From Membranipora membranacea (lineage: Eukaryota > Bryozoa > Gymnolaemata > Cheilostomatida > Membraniporidae): a stretch of DNA of 64,000 nucleotides. Within the stretch, counting starts at the first letter, position 1. Every line of letters begins with the position of its first letter. Below, in pieces: positions 49,902 through 59,941 of the stretch. The notes beneath the pieces are model-generated. The model saw only the letters and a program-made list of their open reading frames with translations, made no database searches and was not told the DNA's origin. The position numbers and the translations under genes were made by a program. The stretch is taken from assembly GCA_914767715.1 (NCBI GenBank), contig OU612066.1, forward strand, positions 18,758,283-18,822,282, given 5' to 3'.

Positions 49902-50286
49902 TAGAAAATTCAGAGCACTTCTGGGTAAAAATTATGTATGGTGTTAGAAATTGTCCTTCCTTCTCATATTTGAGGTTTGAGGTATTCATGGGGCATAATG
50001 CTGTACCGGCCCAATAAACTATCACTTCTATCTACATGTCCTTGAGAGAACTGTATAAATTCATAAATGAAGTTATCTACTATTGTAAAATGTCTCCTGA
50101 CAATGGAACTATATTTATTTTGAACTTATGTGGACAAGAATGGTAATTTAAAGTAGTTTGAAGTGGTAGCTTTTTATGTTGGCACAGCACTATGCCCCGT
50201 GAATACCTCATAGCTCTTAGATGAGAAGGGAGGATAATTTCCAACACTATACATAACTTTTACCCAGAAGTGCTCTGAATTTTCTA
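49902..50286. repeat. Long imperfect inverted repeat A (arms about 105 nt)
   Basis: The left arm, from TAGAAAATTCAGAGCACTTC to about 50010, matches in inverse the right arm 50181-50286 (ending GAAGTGCTCTGAATTTTCTA). By eye identity is roughly 80%, with a loop of about 170 nt. The reading frame across the left arm resembles no known protein. First of four consecutive foldbacks. Confidence 0.75.
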
Positions 50287-50370
50287 AATCAAGTGCCTTT
50301 AAAGTCTAGCTGAGATCCAACACAAATAAAAGTGTTGGATCTCAGCTAGATTTTAAAGGAACCTGATTGG
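50287..50370. repeat. Compact hairpin directly abutting repeat A
   Basis: CTAGCTGAGATCCAACAC and its inverse GTGTTGGATCTCAGCTAG are perfect, extended outward by TTTAAA and AATCA..T on both sides, with a loop of about 9 nt. A near-perfect stem of about 35 bp. Confidence 0.85.
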
Positions 50371-50711
50371 TCAGTGTCAATTTTGTCATCACTAATGGCG
50401 GATGGCTGGGGAAGAAGATACTCCCTATTTTTTGAGAGCGCCTATAATTCCATGGAAAGCTACTGGCTAGATGTTTTGATGCCACAACTCTCTATTTAAA
50501 TTTTGACTGGTGGCTCTGCTGGGAAAAGCTCAGCTGTGGCAGCAGTGGTTTAAGCTGTACTGTTGATGGCGCACATTTGTAGTTCAAAGAAATTTCAGGA
50601 TCACCACAAGCTTTACTGTTTCAAATCGAAATGGGTTGCTTTTCGTCATGAAGGTTTCTAAATACAATGGTAGCATCAAGAATCATGTTCTATCATCATT
50701 GAAGTGATTGC

Positions 50712-50923
50712 GATCAGGTTTTTGGTATCATTCTGGAGTTCTCAGTCTAATTTAGACAACTGCTAAAATTAAAGTTCATTAATAGCATATGGCCCTTTTT
50801 AGCACCTTCAAATCTCAACTTTGAGTGAAAATCAGTTGAAACTGGGCCACATGCTGTTAATAAACCTCGTAGCAGTTTTCAAAATTAGACTGGAAACTCT
50901 AGAATGCTACCAAAAACCTGATC
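50712..50923. repeat. Long inverted repeat B (arms about 80 nt)
   Basis: The left arm begins GATCAGGTTTTTGGTA (50712) and the right arm ends TACCAAAAACCTGATC (50923). The arms continue inward through AGTCTAATTT, AACTGCTA and GGCCC near the loop, with a loop of about 48 nt. Confidence 0.82.
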
Positions 50924-51383
50924 TTCAACAAATTCTGTCTTAATACACCATAGTAGATGGTCAGGGGATCTTCCAATGAGGGTGTGAGGCTTGTCTTGAG
51001 TGGGAGCATTGCTATCACACTGCTAAACCACCTGGTCTTAGCAAACCAGCCATTTTGGAGCAAATTGGAATTGGCTATTGGAAAGGCCAGTTTTACCCAA
51101 AATTGCTGGTTGTTTTCTAAATCGAAAGCAATTAGAGTTCATTTTTGATATGTCCCAAGAGACAACTCATTATGCACTGCGGGAATAATCATGGTTTGCA
51201 GATCGAGTTTCGAAATCTACTTATCGAAAACAGAACAATATGCTCAGTTCTTTATGAAAGGCCAGAGATTGATTAATCAATTACTATAAAAACTTTGATT
51301 TGTAAGTATAGTGAGACCGGACATTGCAATAAACTATGCTTTTCTGAGAAGGCACAAAAAACAGGTGCTGGCGATGTTTTGCA

Positions 51384-51488
51384 AGTTGTGTGGCAGGTGC
51401 TGTATGGGACATGTCTTACAGCAGCAGTGTTGTGAGGGCCGCATGAATGCTGTAAAACATATCCCATACAGCAACTGCCACACGTCTT
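51384..51488. repeat. Hairpin C, about 40-bp stem, 25-nt loop
   Basis: The left arm AGTTGTGTGGCAGGTGCTGT continues TATGGGACATGTCTTACAGC; the right arm is its near-complete inverse (TGCTGTAAAACATATCCCAT and on to CACACGTCT). Size and pairing resemble a small-RNA precursor, but a MITE remnant is equally possible. Confidence 0.75.
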
Positions 51489-52125
51489 ACATCGCCCGCT
51501 GAACCTCGGGATGTTGTATGAGTTATGGATTGCACTAAGTACCTAAAAGATGCCTTTGCACGCAACACAGACTGCACCCGACTGAAATCCTCTACAAAAC
51601 TTGACTACTTTCATAATCATTAGAATTAAACCATGATCCCTTGGAGCAGTCATTGCTAAAATAACCCAGTTCTAAATGGTACCCAAAATGAGTTTCATAG
51701 TGAAAATCGAAGGAATAGTGTCTTTATCCAGCTAGTATCTCTTTTTTGTGGCAGATGATCTGGGTCTATGCATTTGACATCATGACTGTCTTACAACACC
51801 ACAAGACAGCCTTACAATGTCTCAAGACTGCCTCACACACCCGTTGCCAGTGTCTGATCACAGTGTCCTCTCAGAAATGATAATTTGATTGTAAAATAGT
51901 TGTTCAAACAAAGTACCCTAGTCTTTGAAAGTTACTTGTGTACTTAACTTACTAGAGTATATTTATAGCTGCCTCACACACAGTGGCCTGTGGGGCTTGC
52001 AAGCATGTAACTTTTACTAAAGTACTATTTCTCCACTCAACCACCTATACTCCTAGTAATGGCCCTTGGTAACTGCAAGACCGTGAGTTGCCCACTAAGA
52101 TGTCTAGTTCTTGTCAGAACTTGTT
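51489..52125. other. Intergenic, no gene recognised
   Basis: Between 51778 and 51843 the phrase ACTGTCTTACAACACCACAAG recurs in loosely varied form three times (ACAGCCTTACAATGTCTCAAG, ACTGCCTCACACACC). Confidence 0.4.
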
Positions 52126-52202
52126 ACATGCACCAGGACAAACCATGCACATGCACCAGGACAAACCATGCACATGCACCAGAACAAACCATGCACATGC
52201 AC
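52126..52202. repeat. 23-bp tandem repeat, about 3.3 copies
   Basis: Unit ACATGCACCAGGACAAACCA plus TGC; three full copies, the third with one substitution, then a partial copy. Confidence 0.92.
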
Positions 52203-52436
52203 TCCCTGCATGCACTGAATGTGGACATAGTTGGCAAAATACAAGCTTGCAAAATACAATTATCCAGTGCACAGGTCTACATCTCCAAAACTTGCTGAGT
52301 TGATCGGCACATCTTTTGTAGATGATTTTGGAGATATAGCATAACCGACTATCCATTGTAAGATTCAGATCTTTGGCACATTGTCTCCCTAAAAGAAGCC
52401 ATCTAATAGGGCCTAGCATGGCCAGAGCGGTCATTG

Positions 52437-52810
52437 TTAAAGGGCAACCAAGGTTTCGCAGCGTTGCATTAATGGCTAGTAAATAATAGGCTAGGCAGTA
52501 TCAGCTTTGTGCATTACGCGATGTAAAACTCAAGGTAGTTGCTGACTTTAAGCTAGGCAACACTTCAGTTTAGGGGAGGTTCCAGATGTTGTTGTAATGA
52601 TGGTGGAGCACAGGCCAAATAATAACAGGAACAGGAAACTGTTATGTGGTATTCTATTTTAGCTGAGTTTGAGTACCTGATGGATGAAATGTTTCACAAG
52701 AATTCCGGCTGAATAATCATCTGAATAGGATTTTGTCTTTTTCCATATGCAGAAAGTGCAATCTGCTATTATTCAATGGGAAGTTGTCTGAAACCTTGGT
52801 TGCCCTTTAA
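52437..52810. mobile_element. TTAA-flanked MITE, 366 bp, 17-bp perfect terminal inverted repeats
   Basis: TTAA at 52437-52440 and 52807-52810 enclose an element whose two ends are both AGGGCAACCAAGGTTTC reading inward. The interior has no coding capacity. The TTAA duplication is characteristic of piggyBac-type transposition. The right boundary touches the downstream end of the LINE fragment at 52811-53235, which suggests insertion into or next to that older copy. Confidence 0.82.
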
Positions 52811-53235
52811 GCATGGTGAACAAAGTACTCGTCAGCTGAGGTTGTTCCACAGCTTTCCAGTATCGATGAAGAAGCTATCCAGATGGGACTTGGTGTTGTC
52901 ATGTGTTGTTCCATAATGTTGGTGGTGTTTTCTTAGACTGTCTTGGTGTTAGCAGTCTTAATAAAGTTGTGCAGGTCAGTGTTGATTTCTTTGAAGTGCA
53001 TTGCACGAAACAAGCCTATTCGTCTATGCTCCCATCTTTCTTCCAGTGTCTACCAGTCAAGCTTACTCAGCAGGTCAGTAGTCGATGCTCGGCTAGTTCG
53101 TGGTATGTTGTATACTGCACGTGCTGCTCTTCTCTGTGATGCTTCAAGCTTATCACTCAATGTACTTCTCCAGCACTGGATTGAAGATGCCTTTCCGCAT
53201 AGTAGTCCACATGCGTTGACCACTTCAGATGATTT
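52811..53235 (-). pseudogene. Degenerate LINE reverse-transcriptase C-terminal fragment
   Basis: One minus-strand frame with internal stops reads LCGKASSIQCWRSTLSDKLE, ASQRRAARAVYNIPRTSRAS, TTDLLSKLDW (stop) TLEERWEHRRIGLFRAMHFKEIN. The pattern 'LE..QRRAAR.V......T..LL..L.W..LE.RR...R...F.....' is the conserved C-terminal region of jockey/CR1-like LINE proteins. At least two in-frame stops show it is dead. Plus-strand frames over the same bases are antisense shadows. Confidence 0.78.
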
Positions 53236-53377
53236 AAGGGCGCAAGGGCAGAGGGGCAGTCAAACAATGCCAGGCAGAGCCCCACTTGAAGTCTTGGAGT
53301 AGTCCTGCGTGATTCAGTACTTGCCAGTGCTCCAATCACTAGGCCAGCGCTTGCAAGCAAGTTACCAAGACCATCAT

Positions 53378-53398
53378 ACATATATATATATATATATG
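53378..53398. repeat. (TA)n microsatellite
   Basis: About ten TA units. Confidence 0.85.
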
Positions 53399-54059
53399 TA
53401 TGTGGTTGACCTAAAATGGCATGGATGAGGAGTCCTCCTTGCACAGACAGTCATATAGATATATAGATGAGAAGTTAATAAAATACATTAATGGTCATTG
53501 ATTGAACATTGTCATTACCCCTTGTTGATGTTCAATCAAGGACAAGAGTGTAGAGTAAATACTTTTAATGAGTAAGTCCATAGATGAGTGGACTGGTCCA
53601 ATATGGCAATAATAGTCTCAAGCACATTCGCACATTCAAATCAGGGAGAATTCTCCCTGTTCAAATCAAGTGTGCACTGCTTGTGATATTGGTTCTCCAC
53701 CAAACAAACACTTGTCCAGGCATTGACAGTATGTCCACTACTATGCAATGAGTTAGGGACTAAACTACTCAACTAACTAGCTAAATCATTGGACTGGTCC
53801 ATGACAGTATCTGTTGTTTGTTTCATCCTTCACTTCTAGAGACTGATTCCTCCCTACAGTATTGTCGTGTTTCTTGAGATAAACCAAGGTGAAGAAATGC
53901 GGCTGTCAAATGTTCCTCCTACATTATCATCACATTGCTCTGTTGGATTTCGGGCAACATTAATAACTATATGCAACAAATGTTGTCTTACCTTTATTAT
54001 AGGGTACACAACTCCAAATTACGGAGTGTTTGTACCAATCCTTCTTGTAGAAGCGAACA

Positions 54060-55553
54060 ATGTGAACTTGGATGTATTTAAAATGTTATCATTTGCAGAA
54101 AAAATTGAAAGAAAATTCAACCACGCATTCAAGCGGTTTTTCAATTTTATGTAAAAGTTATAATTTATTCGGTGTCCATTACTCTGTCACCGAGTTGCTG
54201 TTGTTCTACAACGCTAGACAACCCTCAACCGAATTTTATAGGTGCACTCTCTTTGGACGTACGTAAAGCATTTGACACTATAAATCATGGACAACTCATC
54301 CACACTCGTAAGCGACTAAATTTCGCAGAGTCAACAACAAAATTATTTACATCCTATCTTTCACATCGAACCCAAATCATGAAAGTTGATCATGATCAGT
54401 CCAGTGCACTACCGATTACATGTGGAGTACCCCAAGGAAGTGTTCTAGGTCCAATCTTATTCAATCTTGCTATCAATGATTTCCTTAACAAGCACAAAAC
54501 TGCATTCGCTTACGCTGATGACACCGTTATTTACTGCACAGCAACAGATATCCCTACCTTAATGGATAAATCTGAGTCATTGATGAGAGAAGTATCGAAT
54601 TGGTATTCAAACAATCTCCTTCAACTCAACTTATCCAAAACCCAATACTGTATTTTCCCAAATAGGAAAGTAGAAGATTTTTACCAAATCCAAATAAACA
54701 ATTTGAAAATAGAATCCAAGCATTCGCTCAATCTTCTTGGAGTTATTCTTGATTCAGAACTTAGTTTAACCCCTCAGGCTAATGCCACCGCCTCTAAAGC
54801 AAACAAAATGGTCTACTTGTTATCAAAACTAAAAAAATACATGACAGTAGAAAACTCATTGAAGACTTACAAATCACTGATCAGACCTATAGTAGAATAC
54901 TGCTCATCATTGTACCTTGATGGTTTAGCCAAAAATTCAGATACATTAGAAAAAGTACAAAATAAAGCAATCAGAATAATAACTTCAGCCCCCAAACAAT
55001 TTTCTGTCACATTTGGCTGCTTGCTCCTAAATTTACATACTCTCCACAGTAGAAGGAATTTTCTTTTTCACAATTTTGTCAAATCGAGGGCCCATAAAGG
55101 CCGTGCATCCAAGCACATACTTCATCTCGTTAGCAAATCAAACAGACATACACGATCACTTCGTAGCAACTGGGCAATAATTAAACCCTCATTTAGATCA
55201 AACCTAGGCAAATCAAATCAAATATTTTTCATACATTTGTCACTAAATCAACCAAGCCTCATGAATCATTATCATTTAATTTAATCCTACCTTATGTTGT
55301 TAACTTCTATTTTTGTTTGCCACTCTCTGTTTCTTCTTTTCTTTTTTCATCTCATTCATGCAATTTATGATACCATGCTTTCAATATCCTACACACTATA
55401 TAGTATGTAACACCCTACCACTTATATCTTTTTATTCAAGTCATTTTTTGTATCTATGTTAATGTGTGTGAGGTCAAAAAGTAATTTTTAATTTGCTTTA
55501 ATTATAAAATTTTAGAAAACCTCAATAAATAAATAAATATGTAAATAAATTAG
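54060..55553 (+). mobile_element. 5'-truncated non-LTR retrotransposon (LINE) with reverse-transcriptase core
   Basis: An open frame to 55284 carries reverse-transcriptase motif A (IGALSLDVRKAFDTINH), the YLSHRTQ segment, motif B (TCGVPQGSVLGPILF), catalytic motif C (FAYADDTVIY), a motif D/E region (NNLLQLNLSKTQY, LNLLGVILD) and the thumb with LIRPIVEYCSSLYLDGL. It then continues to the usual C-terminal tail. Upstream of motif A, recognisable finger-domain sequence (GVHYSVTELLLFYNA, then TTLDNPQPNF) is split between frames, so the copy is frameshifted. Endonuclease and ORF1 are missing. The 3' end is marked by AATAAATAAATAAATA near 55526-55553, a TAAA-type tail typical of CR1/L2-like elements. 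The wording matches the jockey/CR1 group; the exact clade is uncertain. Confidence 0.88.
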
Positions 55554-56654
55554 CGCTAATAATGACCCATCTTGATGACACACTGGTAAAAGTGTAAGCA
55601 GTATATTTAACACAAATGACAAAACCGCAATCGGATACTAAAAGCATGCAGCGGTGAATAAAGTCATTCACAATCACAAAATGTCAGCCGTTTGTCATCC
55701 TGGAAAACATTTCATTTATTTGCTTGAACTTATTAATTCTTATAAGTTTGTCTGACTGAATTGTCATTGAAAGGAGGGCAGTAGATTTTTCCTGGGTGTT
55801 TAGTTTGTAGAAGAATTAGGACAGTTTTATGGAATTATTGCACATATAAAACCATTTCCAAATTCTGGGATATTGTCCCAAGGTCCGAGTCAGTGCACAA
55901 ACACCTTGACTTTGATTATTGAGACTTTATCTGCTAGCTTTACATATTTTGTTACAACAATTTCAAAGGGTCCAAAATTTTTAATAAAACTGACCAGTAT
56001 TAAAATATGTCTTTGTTAGTTCATAAAAAATGATGAGGCTTGTTTTTGAGAATAGTTTTGAGTAGCAGATGCTTGAAATCTGTGAAGTGTGCATAAAAAG
56101 ATGTAAAGTAAGTGAGGTTAGAATAATGAGCAGTTAAATCCACCATATAATTTTTATTAAAATGGTAAGCAATTCTTTAGTAAAAATTATAATGAGGTGG
56201 TGGACGCACTTGCGTGCTACCGAATGTCATTTATGATTACAAAATCACAGCTCAGATCATTTTCATGGTTGGGAGACTGGTTTTTTAGACTTTTGTGTAG
56301 TTCAAAATTATATATTAGTAATGCACTAACTAACTGACTTCACTTCATTTCCTGGGGAGAGGCATTAGGCGGGTGCAGACACGAAACACAAACTAGAGAT
56401 TTCCTGTTACAACAAGTTATGTTCTGTGAAAAAATGTATAATTACTTGTAGTTATTACAGACACAGTATAGTAATTATGTATCCCAATTAGAGAGCACTA
56501 CTGGAATAGGTTAATGATTTATTATATTGACTATACTAATCGCATCTATGGTGTAGTTTAATGAAATTTTATTTTCTAAAATTTCTGTTTAGTCCTTGAG
56601 ATCAAAGTAGAATAAAACAGCTTTATTAGCGGAATCCACTTTAGTTTATTCATA
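55554..56654. other. Intergenic AT-rich DNA, no gene recognised
   Basis: Short chance frames only, with no clear repeat structure. Confidence 0.4.
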
Positions 56655-56746
56655 GTCTATAGCAGTCATGCTCAACCTTGGCCAAATTGGCCATTCCGGC
56701 AAAAATGGTCATTTTGCTTGGCCAATTGCACCCTTGGTTAAAAATT

Positions 56747-56957
56747 AAGGTTGATTAAAATCCGATGTCATATCACTCGCCCATCCCGAGGCATGGGCGG
56801 CGAAATATTAATGCCTTAATGGCGAGGCCGCAATATCTGCGCCAATTTGCTCTCAGTTTGCAGGCAGGTCGGAGCACACCTGGGGGCCAACCAATCCCCA
56901 GTAGATGATGGACTGCAGTGGGATTCGAACCCACGACCTTCAACACTTACCACAGAA
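56747..56957 (-). mobile_element. tRNA-derived SINE, copy 1, truncated at its head
   Basis: Read on minus: a B box GGGTTCGAATC (56932-56922), then GGGGATTGGTTGGCC, GGTGTGCTCCGACCTG, TTGCGGCCTCGCCATTA, ending near TTTTAATCAACCTTAA. It aligns with copy 2 almost throughout but stops before the A box. Its insertion is supported by the 32-kb relative that lacks it. Confidence 0.78.
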
Positions 56958-57623
56958 AAGAACAGAGACACATTTTCTTGTCTTCTTCAAAATTAAAGAA
57001 ATATAAGGGAAACTCCACAGTATTCTTTCACATCTGATATACCAGCTAACACGCATAGAAAATTGCAATTGTTGCTCTATGGGAGTAAATGGGATGTGTT
57101 CATAGGTGGGTAAGCAGGTAAACTTAGGAAAAGAAAACCTAAATATGCCATAATAGCATGAATACGCATGACTCTATTTATGTTTATCTCAAGATGATAA
57201 GGGGGTCCATCGAGATTTTACTGTTACTACCGTTTTTATTGGCAAATTTCTATATGTTATAATGTTCAGAGCTCGCCAAAAAAATTTAAACTGAAACATG
57301 TGAGTTATACCTCATCATAATGGCCTGCCGCAAAACATACCTCAACGTCAATATGGGCAAGGCTCGAAAACACTGCCTCCTAACATCACAAGTTTTAAAT
57401 TGGTTGCAGAGAATTTTGACTTTTCTTATTATTCTATTCACAGACAATCTACCAAAATCACATATTTTCTTGACTATCAATCCTCTATACTTCTCTGTTA
57501 GCTGTTAACCCAAGCTCTAGTTCCTACCGCTTAGGACTCCCATGTGATTTTTTCTATCACCATAAAATTTTGCTGTCAGCCATTTACCACCCTACGCAAT
57601 ATGTTGACTGAATTATTCAATTC

Positions 57624-57885
57624 AAGGTTGATTAAAAGGATGACTAAAATCAGATGTCTTGTCACACGCCACCTCCTGAAACATGGGGGCAAAATTCATT
57701 GCCCTAGTGGCGAAGCCACAATATCTGCGCCAGGTTGCTCTCTGTTTGCTGGCAGGTCGGAGCACACCACTGGGGGCCAACCAAACCCCAGTAGGCGATT
57801 GACCGCAGTCGCATTCGAACCCTCGACCTTCAGCATCTGCATGCTAAAGGTACGGTGCTCCATCCAACTGAACCACTTCCAACTC
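57624..57885 (-). mobile_element. tRNA-derived SINE, copy 2, full head with A and B boxes
   Basis: Read on minus: an A box within TGGTTCAGTTGGATGGAGCA (from 57875) and a B box GGGTTCGAATG (57822-57812), about 42 nt apart, which is the spacing of a tRNA gene promoter. The body is shared with copy 1 (CCAGTGGTGTGCTCCGACCT, TTGTGGCTTCGCCACTAG). The tRNA part cannot form an intact cloverleaf and runs on into unrelated sequence, so it is a SINE, not a tRNA gene. Confidence 0.82.
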
Positions 57886-58236
57886 AAAGTATCAAACACG
57901 GTAGGGATCAGATATGATATGATGTCCCTCAAATAATATTGTTACTCAACGTTTCCTGTGACCGATCGCCTGTTAGTTTTTTTCCTGAAAAAGGCTGGAA
58001 TATCTAAAAACTTCCACCATATTCAAAAGATTTTCTCGGTGAGGCCCCATACCCCCTAGCATGAGGGCACCCATCCCGCCTGGCTCTACCACTTGAAAAC
58101 CAATTGATACAGATCTGGATATTCCCTATTCTGTACCTCAAGTAAAATTTGCCCAAAAACTGATGCGGCCAATTAGTATGCTCCCGAACAAAAAGAGGCC
58201 AAACCAGATAAACTGTTGGCCACGCATGGTCTATAG

Positions 58237-59941
58237 TATCAATATGATCTGGAAGGTAGACACATTTGTTACAACATCACAATTTACAAACCGTCTCAAT
58301 TGCAGTTAAAGTAATATACAAAATGGATATAAAACTAAATAACTCCCTGATTTTCATAACACACCACACTTGCAGATGGAATATTTTTTTGAAATCATAG
58401 AACCCACATAATCTCCTACCCCAGTGTGGTTAGATTAAGGTAGCTAAAATGATGAGCCCATCTGTTTTTGAAGGAATTTGAAACAACATGTGTATAATAA
58501 ATAGCATCTGTTAGTATCACATTTTGGAGTTGTCCATCATTTCCCAACAACACTTGATGCTTACAGTAAACCATCGGTAATGCAGTAGCTAACGGTGAGT
58601 GAGCACACAGATGCTCAATCATGCCTTTTATACTGTATGTATGTTTACCAAGTTCACTATATTCAGTCAGATTCAATACTATTCATTGAAATGAATTTGT
58701 GTTGTGTCAGGATCTAAAAAAAACCTAAAATCTGGCAGCTTTTACCTACCGCGTTGATTGACGTCCCAGTAATAATCTTCAAAAACTCAGGTAAGCTGCT
58801 TGACAAAAGTCAGCTTATTTTTGATTCTGAAATTGTAGACCAATCAAAGATGAGAGATGCGGTCGAGCAATCATACATTAATAGCCATACGCTCAGGGTC
58901 GGATATGTTCCCTTCATTCATATAATAAATATATAAGTGATACTAATATATCATCTCTAGCTCTATACAAGGATCTTTTATACCTATTTGGTGAGTTTTA
59001 ATCATTACCGACTTTCTTCGCTGTCAGTTAACCAAATCAGCTTGCTGTTGTTGCTTATTCCTGTCATCATTTCGGCAGATACTTAAAAGCTTTTTATTGT
59101 TCTTTATTATAATTTTATTATTCATATTACATGCATTTATATTGTGTTATAAGGAGCTATAGCCGTGGGGGGGGGATGAGATACTACCACACTCAAAAAG
59201 TACTGACTATGTCAGTCATTAACAAATTAGTAAGGTTGGATCAAAGAGTTAGAGGAAACACTCCAACCTGTCTTATTCCTTTCTGGATAGATCAATAATT
59301 GTTAATGTTTTGTATTAAAATGATATTCACATGTTGTCAATGTTATTCCATACGATTTATAGATATTACATTCTCTGTGGCATTATTTTAATCTGAAAGA
59401 GAAAATTTACCATACCATGCATTACTCCTGCCATCTTCATAATCCTTTGTTTACCATTTTTATGCACAGTTCACTGAACCAATTATCACTACATGTACTT
59501 GTCATTTCTGGGTGCAATCAAATTACTGGCACACTGATACAGCAGGATCATCAGTATTGTTGTTTATCTGTTTTTGCTTCGGATCGGTTAGTAAAAGTAC
59601 ATGGTGTCAAGGCCACTGGTTTTGATTTCCAAGCCAGAGAATATACAATATTTACCAGTTCTGAATTTCTAACAACAAGCACAAAGGCAAATGGAGCACA
59701 GTACCACATGTCACTGCAGAAAAGTATAAAAATATGAATATTCAAATTGATCAGTTCTATCATCATCAACTCTATTATAGGAAGTTTTTTCATGATATAA
59801 TTTATTTAAAAATAAAGTGGAAAAACGACTGATAGGCATTGATATTGAGGTGTTGCGTTACAGAGCCAATGTCTCACATCTTTCCTTTATCTCATCAACA
59901 TTTACACAACAAGCCTCAGTCATTTATCAGGAGGTATAAGC
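58237..59941. other. Intergenic downstream of NOC4L, no gene recognised
   Basis: AT-rich; chance frames only. Should include the NOC4L 3'UTR on its right side. Confidence 0.4.

Larger units (their letters stand above)
56655..58236. mobile_element. hAT-like non-autonomous element with 8-bp target duplication, carrying two SINEs
   Basis: GTCTATAG at 56655-56662 and again at 58229-58236 is an exact 8-bp direct repeat, the length made by hAT transposases. The element in between starts CAGTCATGCTCAACCTTGGC and its other end, inverted, starts CATGCGTGGCCAAC; both resemble hAT termini (CAG..TGC.CAAC). Subterminal GGCCA motifs recur near both ends, as in hAT elements. There is no transposase frame. 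Two tRNA-derived SINEs lie inside (56747-56957 and 57624-57885). A relative without the first SINE is at 32066-32245. Confidence 0.72.

Noticed and set aside
49723-50025. 100-codon minus-strand frame with several Cys residues
   Set aside because: It overlaps the left arm of a long inverted repeat, has no similarity I recognise and no splice context.
52903-53302. Plus-strand reading frames of 78 and 119 codons
   Set aside because: They are antisense to a degenerate LINE reverse-transcriptase fragment whose conserved residues read on the minus strand.
57801-57885. Apparent tRNA gene with good A and B boxes on the minus strand
   Set aside because: The sequence continues into a body shared with a second copy at 56747-56957 and cannot form an intact acceptor stem, so it is a SINE.
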